From: Rhodocyclaceae bacterium | Lineage (GTDB): Bacteria > Pseudomonadota > Gammaproteobacteria > Burkholderiales > Rhodocyclaceae | Direction of reading: 5' to 3' | DNA length: 64,000 bases | NCBI GenBank assembly: GCA_016702335.1 | Contig: JADJEF010000002.1 | Coordinates: 132,975 to 196,974, forward strand | Shown: positions 1 to 8,781 of the stretch, piece after piece | Layout: each line of letters begins with the position of its first letter | Position numbering within the stretch: the first letter of the stretch is position 1 | Made by a program: the position numbers and the translations under genes | The notes under the pieces: generated by a model | What the model was told of the DNA's origin: nothing | What the model saw: the letters and a program-made list of their open reading frames with translations, nothing else | The model's database searches: none

Positions 1-2
1 GC

Positions 3-50
3 CGGCTGCGCAACGCCAAAATGCTGGCCGTCGCGCAAGGCATACACTGA
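3..50 (+). CDS. 3' end of an unidentified gene cut by the window edge
   Basis: An open frame enters from the left edge and ends at a TGA at 48-50, reading RLRNAKMLAVAQGIH. The codon choice looks like a real C-terminus, and the stop lies just before the convergent histidine kinase gene. With 15 residues no family can be named. It could be a chance open frame. Confidence 0.35.
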   Translation, partial: RLRNAKMLAVAQGIH

Positions 51-58
51 CTCACTGC

Positions 59-1423
59 TTAATCAGCGGTTTCCAGTTGTACGGTGACGATGAAGCGCGA
101 ACCCTTTCCCGGCGCGCTCTCGATGTGTACGTCACCGCTCATCAAATGCGCCAGTTTGCGCACGAGCGATAGCCCCAGCCCGGTACCGCCGTGCCGACGG
201 GTCACCGACAGATCGGCCTGAGTGAAGGGTTCAAAGATCTTCTCTTGCAGTTCCATGGGGACCCCGATGCCGCTGTCCGCCACAGACAACTCGACCAGCG
301 CTACAGCACCAACCCGCTGTACCTCACGCGCACTCAGGCGCACTGCGCCCTGATCGGTGAACTTGATGGCGTTGTCGGTCAGGTAATGGACAATCTCGGT
401 CAAGCGTGCCTCGTCACCCAGATAAATCGCCGACGCGCCGGACTCAGGAGCCACCTCAAAACTCAGACCTTTGCCTCGGGCCGCCGCCGCGTGTGTCTCG
501 CTGACATTCTCCAGCAAACCCTGCAAGGTCAAGGGCTGCTTCACAAGAACAACATCGTCTCTATCCGCTTCCGCATGTTTGAGCACATCGGAAAGCACAT
601 TCATCAGACTCTGCCCCGATTGATAAATCGTGCCGGCAAAGGCAATCCGGTCTGCCGGGTCAAGGTCCGGATCCTGCAGCAGTTGCGCCATCCCCAGGAT
701 GCCATGCATTGGCGTGCGCAACTCGTGACTCATCATCGCCAGAAAACGGCCCTTGGCCTCACTTGCGGCTTCGGCCGCCGTGCGCGCAGCTTCCAGTACC
801 GCTTCGCGCTCCGTGCGCTCAGCCAGTTCGCGCATCAGATTGACGGTGTTCCGTGACAGCGCGTCAAAGATCGACAGGATGATGCCGATCAGCAACTCCA
901 TCGAGCCCTGCATGCGCTGCGCGGCATAGCTTTTGGCGACCTCAATGCTCATGCCCTCATCCAGGCCGCGCACCACCCAGGCCAGCTTGCGGTCCGACTG
1001 CAAAATATGCGCGGCCAGCCAGCGCACCAAAAATCCCAGGGCTTGCTCGGTAATCTCACTCATTGGCATGTCGCCTGGCTTGTCGCCATGTTTTGTGCGC
1101 AGGTCATTCACAGCATCAAGAAAAGCGCGGTGCGTCTGCTGATGTTCGATTTCGTCTGCGTCGTCGGCAAAGTGTTCATGCCAGATCGCTTCCTCGGCAC
1201 GGAAATGGAAATCAGCGTACGCGGCGAGCTCATCAAAAATCTCGCGCAAGGCGACCGAATCCGGCGCAAATGCGAGCTGACTGGCCAGGCGGTTGATCAA
1301 GTCGACCAACACGTGATGCTGCTCGTCAATGAGCGCAATGCCGGTATTGAACTTGTTGTCCCACGGAAATATGTCAATGGAGGGCATGGCAGGCATGGGG
1401 TGCATTGTGCCACCAGTGGTCAA
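59..1423 (-). CDS. Hemerythrin-domain sensor histidine kinase
   Basis: A 454-residue cytosolic kinase with no membrane segment. Residues about 18-150 form a bacteriohemerythrin domain: the diiron-ligand pattern shows as His36/37, HFRAE near 73-77, the HQQTH stretch near 94-98, and HILQSD near 139-144. A helical linker follows, then HisKA with the phospho-accepting His233 in MMSHELRTP. The C-terminal ATPase domain has the N box (DNAIKF), G1 (DSGIGVP) and G2 (GGTGLGLSL). Hemerythrin domains bind O2 or NO, so the inferred role is an oxygen- or redox-responsive kinase. No response regulator is adjacent, so the partner is unknown. Several in-frame ATGs near the N-terminus leave the exact start open by about 12 residues. 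Confidence 0.9.
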   Translation of the reverse strand: MTTGGTMHPMPAMPSIDIFPWDNKFNTGIALIDEQHHVLVDLINRLASQLAFAPDSVALREIFDELAAYADFHFRAEEAIWHEHFADDADEIEHQQTHRAFLDAVNDLRTKHGDKPGDMPMSEITEQALGFLVRWLAAHILQSDRKLAWVVRGLDEGMSIEVAKSYAAQRMQGSMELLIGIILSIFDALSRNTVNLMRELAERTEREAVLEAARTAAEAASEAKGRFLAMMSHELRTPMHGILGMAQLLQDPDLDPADRIAFAGTIYQSGQSLMNVLSDVLKHAEADRDDVVLVKQPLTLQGLLENVSETHAAAARGKGLSFEVAPESGASAIYLGDEARLTEIVHYLTDNAIKFTDQGAVRLSAREVQRVGAVALVELSVADSGIGVPMELQEKIFEPFTQADLSVTRRHGGTGLGLSLVRKLAHLMSGDVHIESAPGKGSRFIVTVQLETAD

Positions 1424-1475
1424 AAATCGGGCGCGCCGTTATCCTTCGGCTTTTAGTGCTGATTAGGGCTTTGTG

Positions 1476-2114
1476 ATGTCTGAAGAAATCGAGCTGAAAC
1501 TCAGTATTGCTCCCGCGGATCACCGGCGCTTCATGGCGCACCCGTTGTTGCGCCAGGCGGTGCAGCGCACCGATCAGATGCTCGACAACCAGTACTTCGA
1601 TACGCCCGATCACGCGCTGCGCCAACGGGGCGTTGCCGTACGACTGCGTCGCCAGGGCCGCCTGCGCTTGCAGACAATCAAGCTTGCGTCCAGCGTCGCG
1701 ACGGCGAATGGGTTATCGATTCGCCCCGAGTGGGAAGATCCTTTTCGGGGGCGCTTTGATTTTTCCATGATTGAGGTCCCGGAAATCCGCAAATGGCTGC
1801 AGCAACCGGACATTGCCGAACGTATCGTGCCGCTGTTTCAGACCCGTTTTCGGCGCGTGACCTGGCATCTGCCCATCGCGGAACGAGGGCTCGTGCTGGT
1901 GCAACTCGACCGCGGCTTTGTCGCGGCGCGCTGTGGCGAGCGTGAGCAACGCGAAGCTATATCGGAGATCGAGCTCGAACTCGCAGGCAGCGAAGACGCC
2001 GCAGTACTCACCGAGATCGCCGGGCAACTTGGGCAGCGCATCCGCCTTGAGCCCTCGGATACCTCCAAATCCCGGCGCGGCTATGTACTGCTGGACGCTG
2101 TCACCGGCATTTGA
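1476..2114 (+). CDS. CYTH domain protein (inorganic triphosphatase-like)
   Basis: About 212 residues forming a single CYTH (triphosphate tunnel metalloenzyme) domain. The N-terminus has the signature ExExK as EIELKL, followed by alternating charged strands (VRLRRQGRLRLQTIKL) typical of the tunnel. Family members hydrolyse inorganic triphosphate or make or bind phosphorylated nucleotides; without the CHAD domain of longer relatives the substrate is uncertain. A GTG at 1473 directly precedes the ATG at 1476; an AGGG at 1465-1468 is better spaced for the ATG. sixA follows 43 bases later, and pairing with a phosphatase-type gene is common. Confidence 0.85.
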   Translation: MSEEIELKLSIAPADHRRFMAHPLLRQAVQRTDQMLDNQYFDTPDHALRQRGVAVRLRRQGRLRLQTIKLASSVATANGLSIRPEWEDPFRGRFDFSMIEVPEIRKWLQQPDIAERIVPLFQTRFRRVTWHLPIAERGLVLVQLDRGFVAARCGEREQREAISEIELELAGSEDAAVLTEIAGQLGQRIRLEPSDTSKSRRGYVLLDAVTGI

Positions 2115-2157
2115 CGTACGATGCGTCCCTGACCAAAGACATTACAAGGAAACGTTT

Positions 2158-2619
2158 ATGGATCTTATCCTGTGGCGTCACGCTGAAGCTGAAGATGGCA
2201 GCCTCACTCTGCCGGATGCGCAACGACGGCTCACCGAGCGCGGCGAAAAGCAGGCGCGCAAGATGGCCCTGTGGCTGTCGGAACATCTGCCTAAAGCAAC
2301 GCGCATCCTGGTCAGCCCGGCGCAGCGCACCCAGCAGACTGTGCATCCTCTGCAACGGGCTTATGAAATGGAACCTCGTATCGCGGTGGGGGCTACAGCC
2401 GCCGAACTGCTGGCCGCCGCCGCATGGCCGACGGCGCGCGATACGGTTATGGTCGTCGGCCACCAGCCCACGCTGGGCCAGGTAGCGGCACAACTGCTGG
2501 GCAGCCCGGTCGGCGAGATGTCAATCAAGAAAGGCGCGATCTGGTGGTTTGCCACGCGTGAGCGCGGTAACGGGCAACAGACAGTCTTGCGTGCCATGCT
2601 CAACCCTGACTTTGTGTGA
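2158..2619 (+). CDS. sixA: Phosphohistidine phosphatase SixA
   Basis: 153 residues of the histidine phosphatase (phosphoglycerate-mutase fold) superfamily. The catalytic motif is RHAEAED at the N-terminus (LILWRHAEAED), followed by LTERGEKQA and the second catalytic His in VVGHQPTLG. Short length and the RHA (not RHG) motif are typical of SixA, which removes phosphate from phospho-histidine on phosphotransfer domains. The ATG at 2158 is preceded by AAGGA. The frame is open further upstream inside the CYTH gene, but the family start fits 2158. Probably co-transcribed with the CYTH gene. Confidence 0.88.
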   Translation: MDLILWRHAEAEDGSLTLPDAQRRLTERGEKQARKMALWLSEHLPKATRILVSPAQRTQQTVHPLQRAYEMEPRIAVGATAAELLAAAAWPTARDTVMVVGHQPTLGQVAAQLLGSPVGEMSIKKGAIWWFATRERGNGQQTVLRAMLNPDFV

Positions 2620-2652
2620 CAAACTGCGCCGGCACTCACTTTCGCTGACCGA

Positions 2653-3036
2653 ATGCCAGCCTTAAATCGCCCGCCCATGATCGTCCGCCCTTTATTTTTT
2701 GCCGTATGCCTCTTACTCACCAGTGCCTGTGATCAGCTCGGCATTGAGACGCCGTTGCAGATGGAACAAAAGCGTGCCGCCGAGGGCAAGGCGCTGGGCG
2801 GATCGTGCAGGCAGGCGGGGCGCGCGTTGGAGGACTGTTACCAGATCAACCCGAGGTTCCCCAAAGCCGCGATTTTCGAAGGTTGGAAAGACATGGATGC
2901 CTACATGCGCGACAACAAGCTCGATAACATCGCTCCCGAGTTTCCGATGAAGCCACCAGAGTCGAAAAAGAAAGCCGACGAGGCCGAGGATGAGCCTGAA
3001 GCGAAACCAGCGAAGCCGCCGCCGGCGGCACACTGA
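2653..3036 (+). CDS. Small putative lipoprotein
   Basis: 127 residues with a hydrophobic leader ending in a lipobox (LTSAC), so the mature protein probably starts at that Cys and is lipid-anchored. The middle (about 45-100) contains two further cysteines (SCRQAGRALEDC) and an aromatic FEGWKDMDAYMRDN stretch. The C-terminus is a charged Lys/Glu/Pro/Ala tail. An internal ATG at 2677 would give a more usual 18-residue signal sequence. No known function recognised. Confidence 0.7.
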   Translation: MPALNRPPMIVRPLFFAVCLLLTSACDQLGIETPLQMEQKRAAEGKALGGSCRQAGRALEDCYQINPRFPKAAIFEGWKDMDAYMRDNKLDNIAPEFPMKPPESKKKADEAEDEPEAKPAKPPPAAH

Positions 3037-3125
3037 CTACTGCGCAAGTCGCGCAGGGGCCCCTTGCGGGCTGACGGCATCCCTTCTGGCAGCATGAAAC
3101 TCCCCGAAGCGGCCACTATCCTGAT

Positions 3126-3856
3126 ATGAAGCTTTTGTTACGTGACGGAACCATCAAAATTCTGGGCACCCTGATCGCACTGCTGGCGGTAATCGGCATC
3201 GGCATCGCGTGGTGGCTGCACCACAATGCCGGCGCGTTACTGCGCGAGGCGCTTCAAAGTTACGGTAGCCAAATGACGGGTGCGAGCGTCAAGATTGGCT
3301 CGGTCAGTCTTTCGCCGGGCAGTGGTCTGGGTGAAATTCATGATTTGGTCATCGGCAACCCGAGTGGGTTTTTGACCGCGCACGCGATAAAGGTGGAGCG
3401 TATTGCTATCGAGGTAGCCCCCTTACGCTGGCGCAAAAGCGCATTCATGTCCGCCGCATAACGGTCATTGCGCCGGACGTTATTTATGAGCAGGGAGCTA
3501 AACAGACCAACTTTGACGCGCTGATGAAAAACATCAGTCACTCGCTCGGGCCAAGCAGTGACGACGGCAAGCCAGCGAAACGGCTGACCGTCGATGCCTT
3601 CGACATGACCAACGCGACCGCTGCGGCCAGCACCTATCTGGTGCCCGGTAAAGCCGTCGGCATCACCTTGCCTGATATCCATTTGAAAGACATCGGCAAG
3701 GAAAAAGACGGCGTTACGCCCGGCGAGTTGGGGCAAATCATTGCCGGCACCCTGAAGCGCAAGCTCAGTGGTGCCCATCATTTTGGTCAGGTGGTGAGCG
3801 CTACGAGCGATACCCTGGGCAAGGCCGGTAGCGCGATCAAGAATCTCTTTAAGTAG
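3126..3856 (+). pseudogene. AsmA-like membrane-anchored protein gene broken by a frameshift
   Basis: The first part (3126-3461) gives an N-terminal membrane segment (residues 12-30) and a stretch of the type GSVSLSPGSGLGEIHDLVIGN, common in AsmA-like or DUF748-like envelope proteins. The frame then fails. One base lower, translation continues without loss as PLTLAQKRIHVRRITVIAP and runs on to LFK at 3856. The break falls in a run of five C at about 3419-3423. The total length of 731 bases is one short of 244 codons, so a single missing base restores the gene. It is either a real inactivating deletion or a sequence error in the homopolymer. Confidence 0.75.
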
Positions 3857-4303
3857 TCAGGGGCGCACTGCCAGTAATTCGACCTCAAAATTGAGCGTCG
3901 CATTCGGGGGTATGACGCCACCCGCACCCCGCTCGCCGTAGGCAATGGCAGGCGGGCAGGTCAGCTTGGCCTTGCCGCCGATTTTCATCATGGCGACGCC
4001 CTCGGTCCAGCACTTGATTACGCGATTGAGCGGAAACTCGGCCGGCTCGCCACGCTTGTAGGAACTGTCGAATTCTTTGCCATCGGGCAGCGTGCCGCGA
4101 TAGTGCACTTTGACGGTATCAGTGGTGGCTGGCTGTGCACCCGTGCCGTCTTTGAGTGACTGATACACCAGGCCGCTGGCTGTGGTAACGGCGGCGGCCG
4201 GCTTGGCGTTGGTGGTGCTGGGAGCGGGCGCGGCAGGCGGCGCTTTCTGGGCAAAGGCGACGGTGGAAATAAGGGCGAGGGCGAGGCTGGTATAGACGTT
4301 CAA
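3857..4303 (-). CDS. FKBP-type peptidyl-prolyl cis-trans isomerase, exported
   Basis: 148 residues. Residues 1-18 look like a signal peptide ending AFA, followed by an Ala/Pro-rich linker to about 40, then one FKBP domain: VKVHYRGTLPDGKEFDSSYKRG, a central VIKCWTEGVAMM segment and the C-terminal PPAIAYGERGAGGVIPP with FEVELL. FKBPs catalyse prolyl isomerisation; the leader puts this one in the periplasm. It is the last gene of a minus-strand set with the ankyrin and aminotransferase genes, and it abuts the stop of the convergent AsmA-like pseudogene. Confidence 0.92.
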   Translation of the reverse strand: MNVYTSLALALISTVAFAQKAPPAAPAPSTTNAKPAAAVTTASGLVYQSLKDGTGAQPATTDTVKVHYRGTLPDGKEFDSSYKRGEPAEFPLNRVIKCWTEGVAMMKIGGKAKLTCPPAIAYGERGAGGVIPPNATLNFEVELLAVRP

Positions 4304-4322
4304 AATTTACTCCGGCAGGGGC

Positions 4323-4778
4323 TTACAGGTTGATCAAATCGTTTGCGGCATTGAGCTCAAGTAACTCGCGAATCGCCTTGGGCGTGTCATCGAACTGGGC
4401 CGCGTGATACGCAGAAAATCCGTCAATGCGCTGCATTTCTGGGTCGGCCCCGACGGCCAGCAGCAGTTCGACGGTCGCCGCTTGACGCGCGAGAATGGCG
4501 GAGATCAGGGGGGTGTTGCCATCATCGTCTTGCGGGTTGATTTCGCAGCCGGCACCGAGCAGGATGGCGACAATGCCGGCATGCCCGCCCGCCGCCGCCA
4601 CATGCAGTGCACGCTGATTGCGCACCCCGAGCACTTCGACGTTGGCCCCTGCCTCGCACATCACCTTGACCGCCGCAATCGCCCCGCGCTCGGCGGCCAC
4701 GAAAAGCGGCGAGCCGGCATGCGAGAGGATGGCCTCGGTCAGGCTGACATTGACCCAGTCAGAGGCAGAAAACTCCAT
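4323..4778 (-). CDS. Ankyrin repeat protein
   Basis: 151 residues made almost wholly of ankyrin repeats. Units are visible as SPLFVAAERGAIAAVKVMCEAG, QRALHVAAAGGHAGIVAILLGAG, TPLISAILARQAATVELLLAVG and a weaker SAYHAAQFDD. No signal sequence is seen, so it is probably cytosolic and mediates protein contacts; its partner is unknown. It lies 4 bases after the aminotransferase stop and 19 bases before the FKBP gene, so all three are likely one operon. Confidence 0.85.
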   Translation of the reverse strand: MEFSASDWVNVSLTEAILSHAGSPLFVAAERGAIAAVKVMCEAGANVEVLGVRNQRALHVAAAGGHAGIVAILLGAGCEINPQDDDGNTPLISAILARQAATVELLLAVGADPEMQRIDGFSAYHAAQFDDTPKAIRELLELNAANDLINL

Positions 4779-4782
4779 GCGC

Positions 4783-5985
4783 TTATTTCACCACCACGGC
4801 AATTGCATCGGCCACGTAGTCGATGTTCTTGCTGTTCAGGGCGGCAAGACAAATGCGCCCGGTACTCACGGCGTAAATGCCAAACTCAGTCTTTAGCCGT
4901 TCGACCTGTTCGACGGTCAGGCCCGTGTAGCTGAACATGCCACGCTGTTTGGCGACAAAAGAAAAATCCTGCGCGACACCGCGTGCTTTGAGCTTCTCAA
5001 CCAGCGCCACACGCATCTGACGAATGCGCAGACGCATGCCGGCGAGTTCATCTTCCCATTGCTGACGCAGTTCCGGGCTGGAGAGTACCGCTGCCACCAC
5101 CGCACCGCCGTGCGTTGGCGGATTCGAGTAGTTGGTGCGCACCACGCGCTTGACCTGACTCAAGACCCGGCCAGCTTCTTCCTTGCTGGCGGTCACCACG
5201 GTCAGGGCACCAACGCGTTCGCCATAGAGCGAAAACGACTTGGAGAAACTGCTGGATACGAAGAACTGCAAGCCTGAAGCCGAGAACAAGTCCAGCGCCA
5301 CCGCATCTTCCTTGATGCCGTCGGCAAAGCCCTGATAGGCCATATCGATAAAGGCCACGAGATTGCGCTCGCGCACTACCTCGACCACCTGCTTCCACTC
5401 GTCCGCGCTCATGTCGGCACCGGTCGGGTTGTGGCAGCAGGCGTGCAGCACGACGATGGTATTGGCTGGCTGGCTGGCGAGGCTAGCTTTCATGCCGGCG
5501 AAGTTGACGCCGCGTGTGGCCGGGTCGTAGTAGGGGTAATTCTCGACCGTGAAACCGGCTGACTCGAACAGGGCGCGGTGATTTTCCCAGCTGGGGTCAG
5601 AGATCATGACTTTGGCGGCGGGGAACAGGCGCTTGAGCCAGTCGGCCCCTACCTTCAACGCGCCGGTGCCGCCAAGCGCCTCGATAGTGACGGCACGTGC
5701 CTCGGTGACAATTGGGGAATCGGTGCCGAACATCAGCTTCTGAACTGCACCGTTGTAAGCGGCGAGACCCTCGATCGGCTGGTAGCCGCGTGGCGGCATG
5801 GTTTCCAGGCGCGCCTTCTCGGCAGCCTTGACGGCGGTGAGCAAGGGAATCTTGCCGTTGTCATCGTAGTACACACCTACACCGAGGTTGACCTTGGTAC
5901 TGCGCGTATCGGCATTGAAGCCTTCGGTCAGGCCAAGGATCGGGTCACGGGGGGCCATTTCAACGGCGGCGAAGATCGAGCTCAT
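4783..5985 (-). CDS. Class I aspartate/aromatic aminotransferase
   Basis: 400 residues, the usual length of the AspC/TyrB group of PLP-dependent aminotransferases. Seen in the sequence: YQPIEGLAAYNGA, HNPTGAD around 185-191, and SSSFSKSFSLYGERVG with the PLP-binding Lys249. The C-terminus holds the substrate-carboxylate Arg in GRICLAAL. The enzyme swaps amino groups between aspartate or aromatic amino acids and 2-oxoglutarate; sequence alone does not separate AspC from TyrB. It is the first gene of the operon with the ankyrin and FKBP genes. The upstream gap to 6201 carries one copy of the interspersed repeat. Confidence 0.92.
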   Translation of the reverse strand: MSSIFAAVEMAPRDPILGLTEGFNADTRSTKVNLGVGVYYDDNGKIPLLTAVKAAEKARLETMPPRGYQPIEGLAAYNGAVQKLMFGTDSPIVTEARAVTIEALGGTGALKVGADWLKRLFPAAKVMISDPSWENHRALFESAGFTVENYPYYDPATRGVNFAGMKASLASQPANTIVVLHACCHNPTGADMSADEWKQVVEVVRERNLVAFIDMAYQGFADGIKEDAVALDLFSASGLQFFVSSSFSKSFSLYGERVGALTVVTASKEEAGRVLSQVKRVVRTNYSNPPTHGGAVVAAVLSSPELRQQWEDELAGMRLRIRQMRVALVEKLKARGVAQDFSFVAKQRGMFSYTGLTVEQVERLKTEFGIYAVSTGRICLAALNSKNIDYVADAIAVVVK

Positions 5986-6013
5986 GCAAAACTCCAGAAG
6001 GGGCTAATAATTA

Positions 6014-6043
6014 CGGGAAGTCGGCGCTGGCGACACGGCGGTT
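6014..6043 (+). repeat. Interspersed repeat copy 1 (between genes)
   Basis: Core AAGTCGGCGCTG at 6018-6029, spacer GCGAC, then ACGGCGGTT. It sits in the 215-base gap between the divergently read aminotransferase and WS/DGAT genes. This orientation (AAGTC on plus) is called plus in all copies listed. Confidence 0.9.
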
Positions 6044-6200
6044 ACCCTCGGATTTGGCGGTAAATTATGGCCGGTTCGCTGCGCGTCACGGCAATGATAC
6101 CTGCTCCCTGATGAGCATTTGCTGTTGGTATAGACAACGCAGACACAGAACGAGCGTCTGAACTAGAATCGCCCGATAACCACACCCACGGAGACCCCTC

Positions 6201-7841
6201 ATGCGCGCAAAAGCCCTCGGCCCGATTGACAAGATGTTCATCTATGGCGAGACCAAAGAAACCATGATGCATGTGGCCGGTCTGATGATCTTCACCCCGC
6301 CGGCTGATGCCGGCCCGAGGTTCGTGCGCGACATGGTTGAGGAGATTTTCCGCTACGGTCATGTCGAGGCGCCCTGGAACATGAAGCTGGCGACGCCCAA
6401 CTTTCTGTTCAATCCCGCTCACAAATGGGTAATCGATGACAAATTCGACATCGACTACCACGTGCGTCACTCGGCCCTGCCGGCACCTGGCGGCGAACGC
6501 GAACTGGGCAAGTTGGTCTCGCGACTGCATAGCCACCCGATTGATTTCCATCGCCCGCCCTGGGAGTTGCATGTCATCGAAGGGCTGGCCAATGGCCGCT
6601 TTGCCCTCTACTGCAAGACCCACCATTCGCTGGTCGATGGCTACACGGCCACCAAGATCATGACGCGGAGCCTGTCAACATCGCCTGACGACCGCCAGCG
6701 GCCGATGTATTTCGCCCTGACTCAACCCAAGCGCGAGCGTCCGCCGACGCCAGCAAAGAGCCCGCTGTCGATCCTTGGCACCGTGTTGAGCATGGTCAAA
6801 GGGGGGGCTTCTTCGGTGGGCGATCTGAGTAAGGCCATCAGCCATCTCCTGAAATCGGCCATTGCCGGCGACCCGGCCCTGAAGACTCCGATGCAGGGCC
6901 CCGCAAGTATTCTTAATCAGCGGATCGGGCGGAATCGGCGTTTCGCCACCCAGCAAATTCCGCTCGACCGACTGCGCGCGGTGGCTGAGGCCAGTGGCGG
7001 TACCTTGAACGATGTGATCATTGCCGTTTGCGCCGGAAGTCTGCGCACGTTTCTTAAAGAGCTCGGTGCCTTGCCGCACGACCCGCTCGTGGCCTACCTG
7101 CCCGTCAACGTGCGCCCCAAGGGTGATGAAGGCGGCGGCAATGCGATCGGTGCCATTCTGGTTTCAATGGCCACCGATACTGCCGATCCGGCCCGGCGTA
7201 TGCAGGCCATCGTGGCCTCAACCACGCGCGCCAAGGCCCAGTTGCAGGGCATGTCTACCACGGCCATTCTCGAATACAGCCTCTTGCTGATGGCCCCTTA
7301 CGCACTGCAGGTCGCTCAGGCTCTGACCGGCAATCTGATCAAGATGCCGGTAAATTTCAATATCTGCATCTCCAATGTGCCCGGCCCCGAGCAACCGTTG
7401 TATCTGCGTGGCGCGCGTATGGACGCGGTCTATCCGGTGTCCATCCCGGCGCACAGCATGGGCTTGAACATCACTGTGCAGAGCTATGCCGGCTATCTGG
7501 ATTTCGGCTTCATCGGCTGCCGGGATACCCTGCCGCACATGCAAAAGCTGGCGGTCTATGCCAAGGATTCGTTTGATGAACTCGAGCAGGCTCTGCTGGG
7601 TGATCGCCCCACCGCGACCAAGGCGACCCGGCCAGCTAAGGCGGGCAAGGTAGCGAAACCAACCAAGCCTGCGACTGCTGCGGCAAAGCGTCCAGCGCTT
7701 GCCAAGGCAACAAAGCCCGCGTCCGCGCAACCCCGCCAAACACCGGCTCCTACAGCCAAAGTGAAAGCGGTTGCGCGCAAGCCGGCTCAAGCCAAGCCTG
7801 CCGCCAAGAAGGTGGTCGCCAAGCAACCAACGAAAGTCTGA
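6201..7841 (+). CDS. Wax ester synthase / diacylglycerol acyltransferase with a basic tail
   Basis: 546 residues of the WS/DGAT family, which joins acyl-CoA to alcohols or diacylglycerol to make storage lipids. The catalytic HHxxxDG motif is HHSLVDG at 141-147, and the late conserved region NVRPKG and ISNVPGPEQPLYL are present. The family core ends near residue 465. The last roughly 75 residues are an Ala/Lys/Pro-rich repeat-like tail (KPAT, KPAS, KPAQ blocks) like histone H1 or phasin tails. That tail is unusual and may bind DNA, polyphosphate or the lipid-granule surface (inference). A strong hairpin follows the stop. Confidence 0.92.
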   Translation: MRAKALGPIDKMFIYGETKETMMHVAGLMIFTPPADAGPRFVRDMVEEIFRYGHVEAPWNMKLATPNFLFNPAHKWVIDDKFDIDYHVRHSALPAPGGERELGKLVSRLHSHPIDFHRPPWELHVIEGLANGRFALYCKTHHSLVDGYTATKIMTRSLSTSPDDRQRPMYFALTQPKRERPPTPAKSPLSILGTVLSMVKGGASSVGDLSKAISHLLKSAIAGDPALKTPMQGPASILNQRIGRNRRFATQQIPLDRLRAVAEASGGTLNDVIIAVCAGSLRTFLKELGALPHDPLVAYLPVNVRPKGDEGGGNAIGAILVSMATDTADPARRMQAIVASTTRAKAQLQGMSTTAILEYSLLLMAPYALQVAQALTGNLIKMPVNFNICISNVPGPEQPLYLRGARMDAVYPVSIPAHSMGLNITVQSYAGYLDFGFIGCRDTLPHMQKLAVYAKDSFDELEQALLGDRPTATKATRPAKAGKVAKPTKPATAAAKRPALAKATKPASAQPRQTPAPTAKVKAVARKPAQAKPAAKKVVAKQPTKV

Positions 7842-7853
7842 GGTAGGCCTCGT

Positions 7854-7881
7854 GCCCCTTCCGCCACCTGGCGGAAGGGGC
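7854..7881. terminator. Perfect 12-bp hairpin after the WS/DGAT gene
   Basis: GCCCCTTCCGCC (7854-7865) pairs fully with GGCGGAAGGGGC (7870-7881) around the loop ACCT. It lacks a T run, so it may end transcription weakly, protect the mRNA end, or serve both strands, since the next gene is convergent. Confidence 0.6.
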
Positions 7882-7938
7882 GTTAGACACTCACGGAGGT
7901 CAAGTCAAGCGCTGGCTTGAACCCGCTCCTTGGGTTGG

Positions 7939-8781
7939 TCAAGGTCGAATAGGGGGCAGCGCACCGCTTCCGGCCTGAGCGCCAATGAGCCGGGTCAGCG
8001 AATCCGTCACATCGACAACACGCTCGCTGGCCTGCGGGTGGGTCTTGTACAGCGAGCCGAGCGTCGAATCGCTCACTTTGCGCGCTGCCATGCGCTGAAT
8101 GAAGCTTAGGCAGGCGGCCGGGTCGTAGCCGGCGCGGGCGGCATAGACCACGCCGTCGGCGTCGGCATCACGCTCGGCACCCCGGTCAAGCTTGCGGGTG
8201 AACAATTCGGCGCCCTCACCGAGCGCCATGCGTTTGGCCAGATCCTTGCCACTGCCGCCCTGGATTCCCGCATCGATCAGATTTTTCCCCGCTTCGATCA
8301 GGGCACCCTGCTCCAACAGGGCCAGATGGTGCTTGCGCACGATATGTGCAACCTCATGCCCGATGACACAGGCCAGTTCAGCCTCGTTTTGCAATGACAT
8401 CCACATCGCCGAAGTAATCAGTACCACGCCGCCCGGAACCGCAAAAGCGTTCATCTGATCGGATTGCGCCAGCGCAAAGCGCCACGGCAATGAAGGACGC
8501 TCGGACTGCAACGCCACCCAGCGCCCTACCGAATTGACGTAGCGTTGCAGGGGTTCGTTATCGACCAGCGGATAGGCGCTCAGGGTGCGACTGGCAATCT
8601 CGTCGCCCAGGGTCACCTCTTCGGGTTCGCTCAGGTTCGCCACCTGACGGCTCTGCGCCACACTTTTTGCAGCATCAAACACCTTGCCCAGATTTATCTC
8701 AATGGCCTGAGCAAGCGTGGCATGACCGAGTAGCCCAAGAACCAGTAATACGGCACGCACGCCAACTAGAGCCCGCCTCAT
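7939..8781 (-). CDS. M48 family metalloprotease, exported
   Basis: 280 residues from the ATG at 8781, where a signal peptide (MRRALVGVRAVLLVLGLLG... to AQA) begins; the frame stays open further upstream but only inside the preceding gene. Zinc-protease motifs are CVIGHEVAHIVRKHH (HExxH) and the third ligand region RGAERDADADGV. The NAFAVPGGVVLIT strand is typical of BepA/LoiP-like envelope quality-control proteases. Four-base overlap with the upstream small exported protein (8778-8781) indicates coupled translation. Confidence 0.9.
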   Translation of the reverse strand: MRRALVGVRAVLLVLGLLGHATLAQAIEINLGKVFDAAKSVAQSRQVANLSEPEEVTLGDEIASRTLSAYPLVDNEPLQRYVNSVGRWVALQSERPSLPWRFALAQSDQMNAFAVPGGVVLITSAMWMSLQNEAELACVIGHEVAHIVRKHHLALLEQGALIEAGKNLIDAGIQGGSGKDLAKRMALGEGAELFTRKLDRGAERDADADGVVYAARAGYDPAACLSFIQRMAARKVSDSTLGSLYKTHPQASERVVDVTDSLTRLIGAQAGSGALPPIRP

